Shown here: positions 9,355 to 17,840 of the stretch, piece after piece
How the letters are laid out: every line of letters starts with the position of its first letter
Numbering within the stretch: position 1 is the stretch's first letter
DNA from: a bacterium
GTDB lineage: Bacteria > Verrucomicrobiota > Verrucomicrobiia > Verrucomicrobiales > Akkermansiaceae
Direction: 5' to 3'
Assembly: GCA_018222765.1 (NCBI GenBank)
Contig: JAAEZT010000004.1
Coordinates: 124,001 to 188,000 of the forward strand
DNA: 64,000 bases
The notes under the pieces: model-generated
The model's input: the letters and a program-made list of their open reading frames with translations, nothing else
What the model was told of the DNA's origin: nothing
Databases searched by the model: none
Translations under genes and position numbers: made by a program

Positions 9355-10308
9355 TTATGGCTCTCTTGATAACCCCAGTGCCCAACGTTCTACTTCAGCT
9401 GGATGAGTGAATCCAACAAGCGCGCCCACTACGGCACCTCGATGGCAGCTATCGCCACCAACCAAGGCGTTGGCGGTAATGGCGGCGGTGAAGTCATCAT
9501 GATATTTCCACGCAAGATAGAGAGCTGCCGGGAAAGACTGATCGATGTAGCAGGCCGGGCTAAGAATCTTTCCAACAATGACTCGGTCCGGGCGATCAGC
9601 CCAGCGCGACGCTTTCCGTGTGGAGAACCAATCGCCTGCTGAAAGCTTGATGGCTTCGCGCAAGGCAACCCCCTCGGACAGGTCCAAGAGAAGGCGGGTC
9701 AGGCAATCCGCGGCCCGAAGGACGTTTGAGTGTCGATGGGTCAGGGTGACGTGCCTTTTGACCTGTTGCCTGATGTCTTCTCTTGAGTGGCCTTCGAGTG
9801 CGGCGACCAAAGCTGGCACTTGGGCAAGTCCGCCGATATGTTCATCTTTAATGCCGCATTTCCGGGCAGCTTTCCCCTGAGCGTAGCGAGTGAAGAATCC
9901 CCGATGGTATTCCTCCAAGTAGGTGTCCCGGTGCCAGCCGGGGGTGAGCATTTTAGTGATGAAAAGTTCGAGCCAATGGTCCTCGGAGTAATGACCCTGC
10001 TCGTTCACTTGGTGATAAAGTTCACGAGCGAGTTTAAAGTTTACCGTGTTCTCACCGGCGACGAGATTTTGATGATAGTGTATGCCGCGTTGTCCCCAGT
10101 ATTTGGCTTGGTCATGAAGGATCTCTCCCTTTTCATTCAATGGTTCGTAGCTGGATCTCCAAAGAATACTTCCAGCATGATGTGCAAGGGGAGCGCGGTA
10201 TTCCTTGAGGTCCGGGTAATCGGTGTCCAAGGCCGTGCGGTCATAATACCAATGCACCGGCATAGCGAAGGCGTCTGCAATAAGAGCCCCTTGGTAGGAC
10301 GTAATCAT
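9355..10308 (-). CDS. ADP-ribosylglycohydrolase family protein, altered metal site
   Basis: 317 residues from the ATG at 10308, which overlaps the stop of the upstream flavin reductase as ATGA; a longer frame reaching 10398 is less likely. The family removes ADP-ribose from proteins or other acceptors with two Mg ions. The fold is recognisable (GALIADAFAMPVHWYYD at the start, THRHSN in the middle), but the C-terminal metal motif, usually GGDTDT, reads GGDSCHRGAVVGALVG. The second aspartate is therefore replaced, so catalysis as in DraG/ARH3 is doubtful. A related subgroup with a GG-x-CHRGA motif exists, as far as I recall, with unproven function. Confidence 0.82.
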   Translation of the reverse strand: MITSYQGALIADAFAMPVHWYYDRTALDTDYPDLKEYRAPLAHHAGSILWRSSYEPLNEKGEILHDQAKYWGQRGIHYHQNLVAGENTVNFKLARELYHQVNEQGHYSEDHWLELFITKMLTPGWHRDTYLEEYHRGFFTRYAQGKAARKCGIKDEHIGGLAQVPALVAALEGHSREDIRQQVKRHVTLTHRHSNVLRAADCLTRLLLDLSEGVALREAIKLSAGDWFSTRKASRWADRPDRVIVGKILSPACYIDQSFPAALYLAWKYHDDFTAAITANALVGGDSCHRGAVVGALVGFTHPAEVERWALGLSREP

Positions 10309-10913
10309 GGCTTTGCGTAGGGAAGACGCTTGTGTTTTGAGATTCGGAAGTAGGTATCTAGTGCGGTCGATGCGAGTGACTCCTGACTGGCGAGACAAAT
10401 GCTGCCGTCGGGTGAGTAGGAGCCATCCGGGATGTCAACGAGCCGAACCCGCCCAACGATAAGCTTTGTTCCATTCGATGGGATATCGACAATCTCCTCC
10501 AGGCTGAGAGCATATCGGATCGGGCACTCCGCTACAAAAGGTGCTGTGATTCCTGCGTGGGAAAGCTCAGTGAGTCCAGTTGCGGAAAACTCTGAAACAT
10601 CCTCTGCGTAGCGCGCAGCACATTGGTGAGCTTGTTCTAAAGTTCTATCTGTTACGTGATTGAGGGTCCAACTTTCGGTTGCCAGGATATTTGCCAAGGT
10701 GTGGCGTTCAGCAGTGTCGGGGCGCGTCACCATCCCGATGAGAATGGGGTTTGATCCTAAATGGGTGATGCTGGAAAAGGGCGCGAGATTTGTAAAACCA
10801 GAGTTAGAGCGGGTGCCAACAAGGCAGATTGGCTTGGGGCCGGGAAGGGTGGTGGCAAACTGGACTCGCTCCAGCTTTTCCATGTTTTCGATGTCAGAGA
10901 GGGTGATGATCAC
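10305..10913 (-). CDS. Flavin reductase-like (FMN-binding split-barrel) protein
   Basis: 202 residues from a GTG at 10913. An upstream TTG (10976) and a downstream ATG (10883) are alternatives, none with a clear Shine-Dalgarno site. The split-barrel flavin reductase core is visible: LPGPKPICLVGTRS, then TNLAPFSSITHLGSNPILIGMV and a histidine-threonine stretch (ERHTLANIL). Such proteins bind FMN and supply reduced flavin or reduce small substrates. It is the first gene of an operon with an ADP-ribosylglycohydrolase-like and an FAD oxidase gene, joined by ATGA. Confidence 0.82.
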   Translation of the reverse strand: MIITLSDIENMEKLERVQFATTLPGPKPICLVGTRSNSGFTNLAPFSSITHLGSNPILIGMVTRPDTAERHTLANILATESWTLNHVTDRTLEQAHQCAARYAEDVSEFSATGLTELSHAGITAPFVAECPIRYALSLEEIVDIPSNGTKLIVGRVRLVDIPDGSYSPDGSICLASQESLASTALDTYFRISKHKRLPYAKP

Positions 10914-11058
10914 CTTTAATGATGGCAAGGTCTTCACAGTTCGCAAAAGGTATTTACACTTGGGAGTCTTTCTCAATCATCTCAGGTTCCGTGCCGACAA
11001 GGTGTCATAATATAAATCAAGGAGTGAAATTGGCCGAGAATCCGTTAGCGTCGATTCC

Positions 11059-11589
11059 ATGAAGCGTATCGCTGTATTGGGGTCTGGAACGGGATCGAAT
11101 TTTCAGGCCCTGTTGGAGGCCGAAAATCTGGGGGGAGAAATTGTCCTTGTGATCTCAGATCAGTCAGGGGCGGGTATTTTGGAAAAAGCGGAGAGAGCCG
11201 GAATCGCACACGATGTGGTGACGGGGGGGGGATTGTGTGAGCGTATCTTGAATCGACTCGACGGAATCGATCTCGTTTGTCTTGCGGGCTTTATGCGGAT
11301 CGTTAAAGAGCCTCTCTTGGGTGCGTTTGCCGATCGGATTCTGAACATCCACCCGTCCCTTTTGCCAAAATATCCCGGAAAAGAGGCTTGGGTGCAGGCT
11401 GTCGAGGATGGAGCAAGCGAGTCTGGCTGCACCGTGCATTATGTTGACGCCGGGGTGGATACCGGGGAGGTGATTCTTCAGGCCAGAGTGCCGGTTCTGC
11501 CGGATGATACTCCGGAGAGTCTGCATGCCAGAATCCAAGTGGAGGAGCATCGAATCTATCCGGAGGCGATACGCCGCGTCCTGTCGTAA
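11059..11589 (+). CDS. purN: Phosphoribosylglycinamide formyltransferase
   Basis: 176 residues. PurN transfers a formyl group from 10-formyl-tetrahydrofolate to GAR in purine synthesis. Motifs: IAVLGSGTGSNFQAL at the start, NIHPSLLPKYPG with the catalytic Asn-His, and HYVDAGVDTGEVI with the catalytic Asp. At 176 residues it is a little shorter than the E. coli enzyme. It stands alone on the plus strand; no other purine gene is adjacent. Confidence 0.95.
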   Translation: MKRIAVLGSGTGSNFQALLEAENLGGEIVLVISDQSGAGILEKAERAGIAHDVVTGGGLCERILNRLDGIDLVCLAGFMRIVKEPLLGAFADRILNIHPSLLPKYPGKEAWVQAVEDGASESGCTVHYVDAGVDTGEVILQARVPVLPDDTPESLHARIQVEEHRIYPEAIRRVLS

Positions 11590-11771
11590 GAAAGGGCCGC
11601 CGCACGAATGCCACAGCCCCTTCAGATTACTTGAGATTTTTTTGTTTAGCGACGGGTTGAAGATCCCCAGTGTTTCAGCTTTTCAGAGAACGAAAATACG
11701 CGCAGGTAGCGACGTGATTGAATCAAGAAATGCCGACGGAATGTCAAAACGCATTGTTCAAATGGGCTGCT

Positions 11772-12461
11772 CTATTTCTTCGCGAGCTTCTTTAAGGTGA
11801 GGCCTTTGAATTCAACTTCCACTCCCTCGGCTTGCACCGCGATTTGGCCTTTGGAAACGGTGCACTTTTTGCCGTGGTTGACGAAATCGCCATTGACCCA
11901 GACTTTTACTTCGTCGCCCTGGCATTCGATGATCATTTTGTTCCACTCGCCGACGGGCTTCTCGGAACCGTCGGTAAGGTTGAGAATGCGGCGGGAGTCG
12001 CCTTTCTTCCCGCCCCACTTTTGGTTCTTTCCTTTTGGACGACGTTTTTCCATGTCGGGGACCTCGATGTTTTCGTCGATGCACCAGAAATCTCCAGCAT
12101 TGGTGTGATGCATTTGAACCTCGATGGAGGCCGGGAACATTTCGTAGAGCGCGCGTGGAGTAGAAGAGTGAACGAGGACCCCGCAATTGCCAGGCTTGGC
12201 GGCGAAGCGATATTCCAGTTCGAGGCGATAATTCTCGTAGGAAGCGTCGGTGATGAGGTGACCGCCGGGTTTCCCGAGGCTGACGAGCATGCCGTCTCGC
12301 GCGATAAAGCTGGGCTTGATGTCGGGATTCTTGTCTGCAGCCGGGACATCGGAATGCCAACCTTTGAGGTCTTTGCCGTTGAAGAGTTTGATGACCTTAT
12401 CCTCCGCAGAGAGTTGGAAAGTGAGAGAAAGGAGGGTGGTGAGAACGAGAATTTTTTTCAT
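11772..12461 (-). CDS. Secreted DUF1080 (3-keto-disaccharide hydrolase-like) protein
   Basis: 229 residues with a signal peptide (KKILVLTTLLSLTFQLSAED). The DUF1080 concanavalin-like domain fills the rest: LFNGKDLKGWHSD, YENYRLELEYRFA, NCGVLVHS, EVQMHHTNAGDFW and GEWNKMIIECQGDEVKVWVNG. The family is abundant in Verrucomicrobia and Planctomycetes and some members hydrolyse 3-keto-glycosides outside the cytoplasm. This fits the Gfo/Idh oxidoreductase at the window start as part of a 3-keto-sugar route, but the two are 11 kb apart and not linked. Confidence 0.92.
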   Translation of the reverse strand: MKKILVLTTLLSLTFQLSAEDKVIKLFNGKDLKGWHSDVPAADKNPDIKPSFIARDGMLVSLGKPGGHLITDASYENYRLELEYRFAAKPGNCGVLVHSSTPRALYEMFPASIEVQMHHTNAGDFWCIDENIEVPDMEKRRPKGKNQKWGGKKGDSRRILNLTDGSEKPVGEWNKMIIECQGDEVKVWVNGDFVNHGKKCTVSKGQIAVQAEGVEVEFKGLTLKKLAKK

Positions 12462-12472
12462 GACAGGTGTTT

Positions 12473-12511
12473 CTATTCTGCGGTGATGGATTTGGCGATG
12501 TTTCTTGCTAG
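12473..12511 (-). pseudogene. Short decayed copy of the glmS 3' end
   Basis: Thirteen codons ending in TAG read LARNIAKSITAE, against QPRNLAKSVTVE at the end of glmS just upstream. About 29 of 39 bases match by eye, including the stop. It sits between the glmS stop and the DUF1080 start on the same strand. No start codon or other GlmS sequence remains, so it would be a duplication scar. A chance match cannot be excluded at this length. Confidence 0.4.
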
Positions 12512-12547
12512 ATGAATGTTGAGCAGGAGCTCGGCATTGCCGGGGTG

Positions 12548-14383
12548 CTATTCCACGGTGACTGACTTGGCGAGGTTTCGGGGTTGGTCGATGGAGCAGT
12601 CTTTGAGGCGGGCGATGTGGTAGGAGAGGAGTTGGAGGGCCACGGTGCTGGGCACGACGGCAGTGTGGAGAGGACAGGCCGGAACGGTGATGTGATCATC
12701 GACGGTGGCGATGGCTTCGCTGTCTCCTTCGGTCACGATGCCCAAGACGCGGGAGTCGCGGGCCTGGCACTCGGCGACGTTGCCAAGGGTTTTGTCTTTG
12801 CCGGGGCCATCGTTGCAGAGGGCGATGACGGGAACGTCTTTCTCCAGAAGCGCGATGGGGCCATGCTTGAGTTCAGCGGCGTGATAGCCTTCGGCGTGGA
12901 TATACGAGATCTCTTTGAGTTTAAGAGCTCCTTCGAGGGCGACGGGATACATATAACCGCGGCCAATGAAGAAAGCACTGGTTTGATCAAGGTAGCGTTC
13001 AGCAACTTTGGCGATGGCGTCGTTTTGTTCGAGAACGCGTTCGACGAGGTGGGGAATGGCTTTGATTTCCCTTACGAACTGGCACCCGGCGTCGCGTGAC
13101 ATTCGTCTGCTGCGAGCGAACTTGAGAGCGATCATGAGGAGGACGGAAACTTGAGAGGTGAAGGCCTTGGTGGAAGCTACTGAAATTTCAGGGCCGGCGT
13201 GGAGGTAGACGCCTCGGCCGGTTTCACGGGCGATGGTGGACCCGACGGTGTTGACGAGGCCGGAGACGAGAGCGCCCTTGTCGGTGGCCTCGCGCACGGC
13301 AGCGAGGGTGTCGGCGGTTTCGCCGGATTGGGAAATGGCGACGACGAGGTCGGAGGAGTTGACGATGGGATTGCGGTATCGGAACTCGGCCGCTTGTTCG
13401 ACTTCGGCAAGGACTCCGGCAAAGTCTTCGATGGCGTATTCTCCAACAAGGCCGGCATTCATGGAGGTGCCGCAACCGACGATGAGGACGCGGTGGAGTT
13501 CAGCAAGTTCGCGCGGGCTGAGGTCGAGCCCGGAGAGGAGGGCGTTGCCACGATTGGAGTCGAGGCGGCCGCGCAGGGTGTTTCGGATGGACTCGGGTTG
13601 CTCGAAGATTTCCTTGAGCATGTAGTGTTCGTAGCCTCCTTTTTCAGCGGCGTCGGCAGACCAGTCGATCTCGGCGGGTTGACGGGAAACGGAGCCGGCA
13701 TCGAGTGAGTGGATATCGAGTTCGCTTCCTTTGATTTGGGCTACGTCATTATCGTCGAGGTAGATGGCCTGACGGGTGTGTTTGATGATAGCCGAGGCAT
13801 CAGAAGCGACGATGGTGCCGTTTTCTCCAACTCCCAGAACGATGGGCGAGCCCCGACGGGCCACGATGAGAGTGCCGGGTTCGGCGTGGGCCATGCAGGC
13901 AATACCGAACGTTCCTTCGACTTCTTTGAGCGCGGCGATGATTGCATCGAGGAGATCGCCTTGGTAGAGGGAGTCGACGAGGTGGGCGAGGACTTCGGTG
14001 TCGGTTTCGGAAAGGAAGAGGTATCCGGCAGCGGTGAGTTTATCACGGAGGGCACGATGGTTTTCAATGATGCCGTTGTGAACGAGAGCGATGCCGTTTT
14101 TTCCACCTGCATGTGGGTGCGCGTTCTCGGTGGTTGGTGGTCCGTGGGTGGCCCATCGGGTGTGGGCGATGCCGCAATTCGATTCCGCGAGGTCGGTTTC
14201 GTCTTCGCCGAGGAGGCCAGAGAGTTCCTTGACCTTGCCTTTGCTTTTACGAATGACAATTTGGTCTTTGGTTTCGACGGCGATACCGGCGGAGTCGTAG
14301 CCGCGATATTCGAGTCGTTTGAGACCGCTGATGAGGATGGGAAGAGCCGGGCATATGCCGGTATATGCTACGATGCCGCACAT
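12548..14383 (-). CDS. glmS: Glutamine--fructose-6-phosphate aminotransferase (isomerizing)
   Basis: 611 residues, the usual length. GlmS makes glucosamine-6-phosphate from fructose-6-phosphate and glutamine, the first committed step to UDP-GlcNAc. It has the N-terminal nucleophile Cys2 (MCGIVAYTG), a class II glutamine amidotransferase domain (HTRWATHG), two SIS sugar-isomerase domains (GCGTSMNAGL, ISQSGETADT) and the conserved end QPRNLAKSVTVE. It follows the acyltransferase gene by three bases and glmM upstream, so the operon covers amino-sugar synthesis. I see no glmS ribozyme in the short leader. Confidence 0.97.
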   Translation of the reverse strand: MCGIVAYTGICPALPILISGLKRLEYRGYDSAGIAVETKDQIVIRKSKGKVKELSGLLGEDETDLAESNCGIAHTRWATHGPPTTENAHPHAGGKNGIALVHNGIIENHRALRDKLTAAGYLFLSETDTEVLAHLVDSLYQGDLLDAIIAALKEVEGTFGIACMAHAEPGTLIVARRGSPIVLGVGENGTIVASDASAIIKHTRQAIYLDDNDVAQIKGSELDIHSLDAGSVSRQPAEIDWSADAAEKGGYEHYMLKEIFEQPESIRNTLRGRLDSNRGNALLSGLDLSPRELAELHRVLIVGCGTSMNAGLVGEYAIEDFAGVLAEVEQAAEFRYRNPIVNSSDLVVAISQSGETADTLAAVREATDKGALVSGLVNTVGSTIARETGRGVYLHAGPEISVASTKAFTSQVSVLLMIALKFARSRRMSRDAGCQFVREIKAIPHLVERVLEQNDAIAKVAERYLDQTSAFFIGRGYMYPVALEGALKLKEISYIHAEGYHAAELKHGPIALLEKDVPVIALCNDGPGKDKTLGNVAECQARDSRVLGIVTEGDSEAIATVDDHITVPACPLHTAVVPSTVALQLLSYHIARLKDCSIDQPRNLAKSVTVE

Positions 14384-14386
14384 GAT

Positions 14387-15043
14387 TTAAGATTCGTGAA
14401 TGTCGTGACTAACGATTTCGCCGGGGAGTGTGGAGGTGCCTGGACCGAGTTTGCGACCGGGGTAGAGGGAGGTGTTGATACCGGTATGAACGTCGGCGCC
14501 GATAATGGCTCCGAACTTTCGGCGACCAGTGTCGACGAGATTGCCTTCGACGGTGGAGCGATGATTGGTTCCATCGTGGCGGAGGTTGGAGGTGATGGTT
14601 CCGGCTCCGAAGTTGGCTTTGGGACCGATGTAGCTATCGCCGACGTAGCTGAGATGACCGACGGAAGCGCCGTCGCAGAGGATGGAGTTTTTGATTTCGA
14701 CGCCTTGGCCGACGTGGCAGTTGTCGCCGATGCTCGTGGAGCCACGGAGATAGCAGTTGGGACCGATTTTGCAGTTCTTTCCGATGATGATGCGTCCTTC
14801 GATGAAGACGCCGGGGAGGATTTTGGTCCCTTCGCCAACAATAACTTCGGCGCCTTCTCCCATTTGAATGGTGTCCTGTCCGGGCCAGTCGGTGATGGAG
14901 GCCATAATCTTTTCGTTGATGTCGAGGAGGTCCCAGGGGAATTTTGGAAAGAAGAATTTGCCGAGGGCGGTTTCCCACTCGGAGAGGTGGCGACCAGCGA
15001 CGAAGAGTTCGTCGTGAGAGCTTGGGAGGGGCCAGAGTGACAT
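14387..15043 (-). CDS. Left-handed beta-helix acetyltransferase (GlmU C-terminal-like)
   Basis: 218 residues. After about 60 N-terminal residues the chain is made of hexapeptide repeats (about 62-200), ending in GAGTITSNLRHDG, STVEGNLVDTGRRKFGAIIGADVHTGIN and SLYPGRKLGPG. This is the pattern of the acetyltransferase half of GlmU-type and sugar-nucleotide enzymes. The uridylyltransferase half is absent. Placed between glmM and glmS, it most likely acetylates glucosamine-1-phosphate. The uridylyl step must then come from a separate enzyme elsewhere, which is inference. Confidence 0.85.
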   Translation of the reverse strand: MSLWPLPSSHDELFVAGRHLSEWETALGKFFFPKFPWDLLDINEKIMASITDWPGQDTIQMGEGAEVIVGEGTKILPGVFIEGRIIIGKNCKIGPNCYLRGSTSIGDNCHVGQGVEIKNSILCDGASVGHLSYVGDSYIGPKANFGAGTITSNLRHDGTNHRSTVEGNLVDTGRRKFGAIIGADVHTGINTSLYPGRKLGPGTSTLPGEIVSHDIHES

Positions 15044-15088
15044 TGGATTGATGGGGTTGGTTTGGTGGCTTCAAGCCACCGCCACGCG

Positions 15089-16432
15089 CTAGCCGATGGC
15101 TTTGGTAGCGGCGGCGACGATGGTGGTGTTGAGAGATTGGGCAAGGACGGCGTCTTTGGCCTCGGCGAGGACGCGGAGTTTTTTTTCGGTGCCGGAATAG
15201 CGGACCAGAGTGCGACCGTTGTCTCCGAGAGTTTGATTGGCTGCATCGATGGCAGCCATTATTTCAGGGACTTCTTGGAGGGGAGGTTTTTGGCTGACAG
15301 GCATATTAACGAGAACCTGGGGATACTCGGTCATACAGTCGGCGAGTTCGGCGAGGGAATTTCCAGACTCCTTGAGGAAGGACAGGACCATGAGGGCGCT
15401 GACGATGCCGTCGCCGGTAGTGGCGAAGTCGGAGAAGATGAGGTGACCTGAGTTTTCGCCGCCGAAAGAGAAACCGCCCTCGCGCATGCGTTCGAGGACG
15501 TGGCGGTCGCCGACTTTGGTTTGCTCCAGTGAAATTCCGTCTTCGGCGAGGGCGTCGCGGAGTCCGAGGTTGCTCATGACCGTGGAGACCAAGGTGTTAC
15601 CGCGAAGTTTCCCGGAAGCTTTGAGGGCCTTGGCGCAGAGGCAGAGAACACGATCGCCGCTGAGGACTTCGCCATCGCCATCGACGAAGATGACACGGTC
15701 GGCGTCGCCATCGAGGCAGATGCCGAGGTCGGCACCTTCGCTTTTGACAAGCTTGGCGGCTTTCTCGGGATGGAGGGAGCCGTAGCCTTCATTGATGTTG
15801 TATCCGTCGGGGGAACTGCCGATTTTAATGACTTCGGCTCCGAGTTCGTCAAAGATGACGGGAGCGACGTGATACCCGGCCCCGTGGGCGCTATCGACGA
15901 CGACTTTGAGACCACGCAGATTCATTGAACCGATGGAGCTTTTGGCAAATTCGATGTAGCGCCCAGTGGCGTCGTCGATACGGAAAGCTTTTCCAAGGCG
16001 GATATCTTTGTTAGGTGTGGGTGCCTCGCCTTTGATGATAGCTTCGATTTCGGCTTCAAGCGCGTCATTGAGTTTGTATCCATCGGGCCCGAAGATTTTG
16101 ATGCCATTGTCGGCGTAAGGATTGTGCGAAGCGGTGAGCATAATGCCGGCGTCGCAGGCCATGGATTTTGTGATGTGCGCGACGGCGGGGGTTGGGACTG
16201 GGCCGGTGAGGAGAACCCGCGCGCCTTCGCTGACGAGCCCGCTGGTGAGAGCGGTTTCCAGCATGTATCCGCTCACGCGAGTGTCCTTGCCAATGACCAC
16301 TTTGTGTCGCCCTGATCGCTGCGCTTCAAGGACGCGCGCGACGGCTCGTCCGATGCGCAAAGCGACTTCCGGTGTGATCGGATATTTATTGGCAATTCCG
16401 CGAATGCCGTCTGTTCCAAATAGCTCTCTCAT
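15089..16432 (-). CDS. glmM: Phosphoglucosamine mutase
   Basis: 447 residues. GlmM converts glucosamine-6-phosphate to glucosamine-1-phosphate. Seen: the start RELFGTDGIRGIAN, the phosphoserine loop with Ser102 in TASHNPYADNGIK, the metal loop DGDADR and the sugar loop GGENSGH, plus the C-terminal phosphate loop RYSGTEKKLR. It is the first gene of glmM-acyltransferase-glmS (gaps of 45 and 3 bases), and the 121-base AT-rich gap to the divergent yaaA must hold its promoter. Confidence 0.97.
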   Translation of the reverse strand: MRELFGTDGIRGIANKYPITPEVALRIGRAVARVLEAQRSGRHKVVIGKDTRVSGYMLETALTSGLVSEGARVLLTGPVPTPAVAHITKSMACDAGIMLTASHNPYADNGIKIFGPDGYKLNDALEAEIEAIIKGEAPTPNKDIRLGKAFRIDDATGRYIEFAKSSIGSMNLRGLKVVVDSAHGAGYHVAPVIFDELGAEVIKIGSSPDGYNINEGYGSLHPEKAAKLVKSEGADLGICLDGDADRVIFVDGDGEVLSGDRVLCLCAKALKASGKLRGNTLVSTVMSNLGLRDALAEDGISLEQTKVGDRHVLERMREGGFSFGGENSGHLIFSDFATTGDGIVSALMVLSFLKESGNSLAELADCMTEYPQVLVNMPVSQKPPLQEVPEIMAAIDAANQTLGDNGRTLVRYSGTEKKLRVLAEAKDAVLAQSLNTTIVAAATKAIG

Positions 16433-16553
16433 TTCTTATAAAGAGATGATATTATCATAGTTTTTTACATGGTCTAAAAAAAACTGAAATTTGTGTTCGA
16501 TAAGACACCTTCCAGATTGCATTTTTGAAAGGCTGACCCAATTTTCCACCACA

Positions 16554-17333
16554 ATGCTTGTCCTACTCTCACCCGCAAAATCACTCGACTACGAATCACA
16601 GCTCCTCATCAAGAAGTCGACCAAGCCACGATTCATCGAAGAATCATCGGAGTTGGTGGCACAGTTGCGACGTTTATCGGTGAAGCAGCTTTGTAGTCTA
16701 ATGTCCATCAGTGAGAAGTTGGGGGATCTTAATCATGAGCGGTATGCCACTTGGGAAAGCGATTTTAACAAAGATAACAGCAGACAGGCGATTTTGGCTT
16801 TTGTGGGTGATGTTTATCAAGGGCTGACGCTGGATGACTGGAGCGCGGCGGACTTCTCAACGGCGCAGAAACAGATCCGGATTTTGTCGGGCTTGTATGG
16901 AGTGCTGCGACCTTTGGATTTGATGCAGCCCTATCGACTGGAAATGGGGACGAAGTTTAAAAACAGGGGTGGAAAAAACCTCTACGATTTTTGGGGGGAC
17001 AAGATCACCAAGCTACTGAACCAGGATCTCAAAAAGTCGGGTTCCAATGCCGTCATTAATTTGGCTTCGAATGAGTATTTCTCGTCGGTGAAGCCTTCAG
17101 ATTTGGAGGGCGATCTCATTACTCCGGTATTTAAGGATGAGAAAAATGGCAAGTATAAGATTATTTCCTTCTTTGCCAAAAAGGCCCGCGGGATGATGGC
17201 GGATTTCATTGTTCGAAATGGCATCACCGAACTGGAGGAGTTGAAGAATTTTAAAACGGGCAAATACCGCTTCAGCAAGAAGGAGTCGGACGACAAGACT
17301 TTCGTCTTTTTGCGCAAAGAAGGAGCGGTTTGA
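16554..17333 (+). CDS. yaaA: Peroxide stress protein YaaA (UPF0246)
   Basis: 259 residues from the ATG at 16554; upstream in-frame codons (16491 on) are not conserved in character. YaaA lowers free iron and protects DNA and proteins during peroxide stress in E. coli. Family motifs: LVLLSPAKSLDYE, then IRILSGLYGVLRPLDLMQPYRLEMGT, INLASNEYFSSV, and FFAKKARGMMADFI. It is divergent from glmM and overlaps nothing downstream except that the next lipoprotein gene begins 38 bases later. Confidence 0.94.
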   Translation: MLVLLSPAKSLDYESQLLIKKSTKPRFIEESSELVAQLRRLSVKQLCSLMSISEKLGDLNHERYATWESDFNKDNSRQAILAFVGDVYQGLTLDDWSAADFSTAQKQIRILSGLYGVLRPLDLMQPYRLEMGTKFKNRGGKNLYDFWGDKITKLLNQDLKKSGSNAVINLASNEYFSSVKPSDLEGDLITPVFKDEKNGKYKIISFFAKKARGMMADFIVRNGITELEELKNFKTGKYRFSKKESDDKTFVFLRKEGAV

Positions 17334-17371
17334 TCCTTGACCGAGAGAAGAATAGGCACTCTGTTCATGGC

Positions 17372-17830
17372 GTGAAACTGATTGCGTTTTTATTGGCTTG
17401 CTTGGCCTTGGTTTCCTGTTCACTGGACAATTTCCCCCGGCTGAATGGGGCCGGAGATTACCAGGCCCCGCCGAAACCTTTGTTTCCGGCGGCCAAGCCT
17501 TCCAACCGACCATCACCCAAGGCGGTGGCGCAGTGGCAGCTGACGCCGACCCGTAATGGGTATTCCTTGGATGTCATTTTGAATGGTCGTCGTCATTTTG
17601 TAGAGCATGGGGGTGAGTATAGGAGCGGGAAGCGGATCTATGTAACCTCTCCCGGGGTGCCGGCGGGGTCGATTAGCGCCTTCGATATTTCCCAACCCGA
17701 TGGGAAGGGCATGCTCTACTTCATTATCCCGGAAGACGGGAATCGTTACGGGGTGTTTTCGCGATTTGTTGATCCACTCAAGGGTGGGCGGCACCAACCG
17801 GCACGGCGGGTGAAGTCACTGACCTTGTAG
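17372..17830 (+). CDS. Small lipoprotein of unknown function
   Basis: 152 residues from a GTG at 17372. The start gives a clean lipoprotein signal: KLIAFLLACLALVSC, with the lipobox LVSC at 13-16. After a Pro-rich linker, residues about 52-152 look like one beta-rich domain (WQLTPTRNGYSLDVILNGR, then KGMLYFIIPEDGNRYGVFSRF). I do not recognise the family. It lies 10 bases upstream of a secreted nuclease/phosphatase gene and may be co-transcribed with it. Confidence 0.78.
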   Translation: MKLIAFLLACLALVSCSLDNFPRLNGAGDYQAPPKPLFPAAKPSNRPSPKAVAQWQLTPTRNGYSLDVILNGRRHFVEHGGEYRSGKRIYVTSPGVPAGSISAFDISQPDGKGMLYFIIPEDGNRYGVFSRFVDPLKGGRHQPARRVKSLTL

Positions 17831-17840
17831 GAGGGATGCA

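Noticed and set aside
10914-10976. Longer start for the flavin reductase at a TTG
   Set aside because: The extra residues are not typical of the family and TTG is a poor start; the GTG at 10913 was preferred, with ATG at 10883 as an alternative.
14384-14386. glmS ribozyme or riboswitch upstream of glmS
   Set aside because: Only three bases separate glmS from the preceding gene, so no room for a leader RNA.
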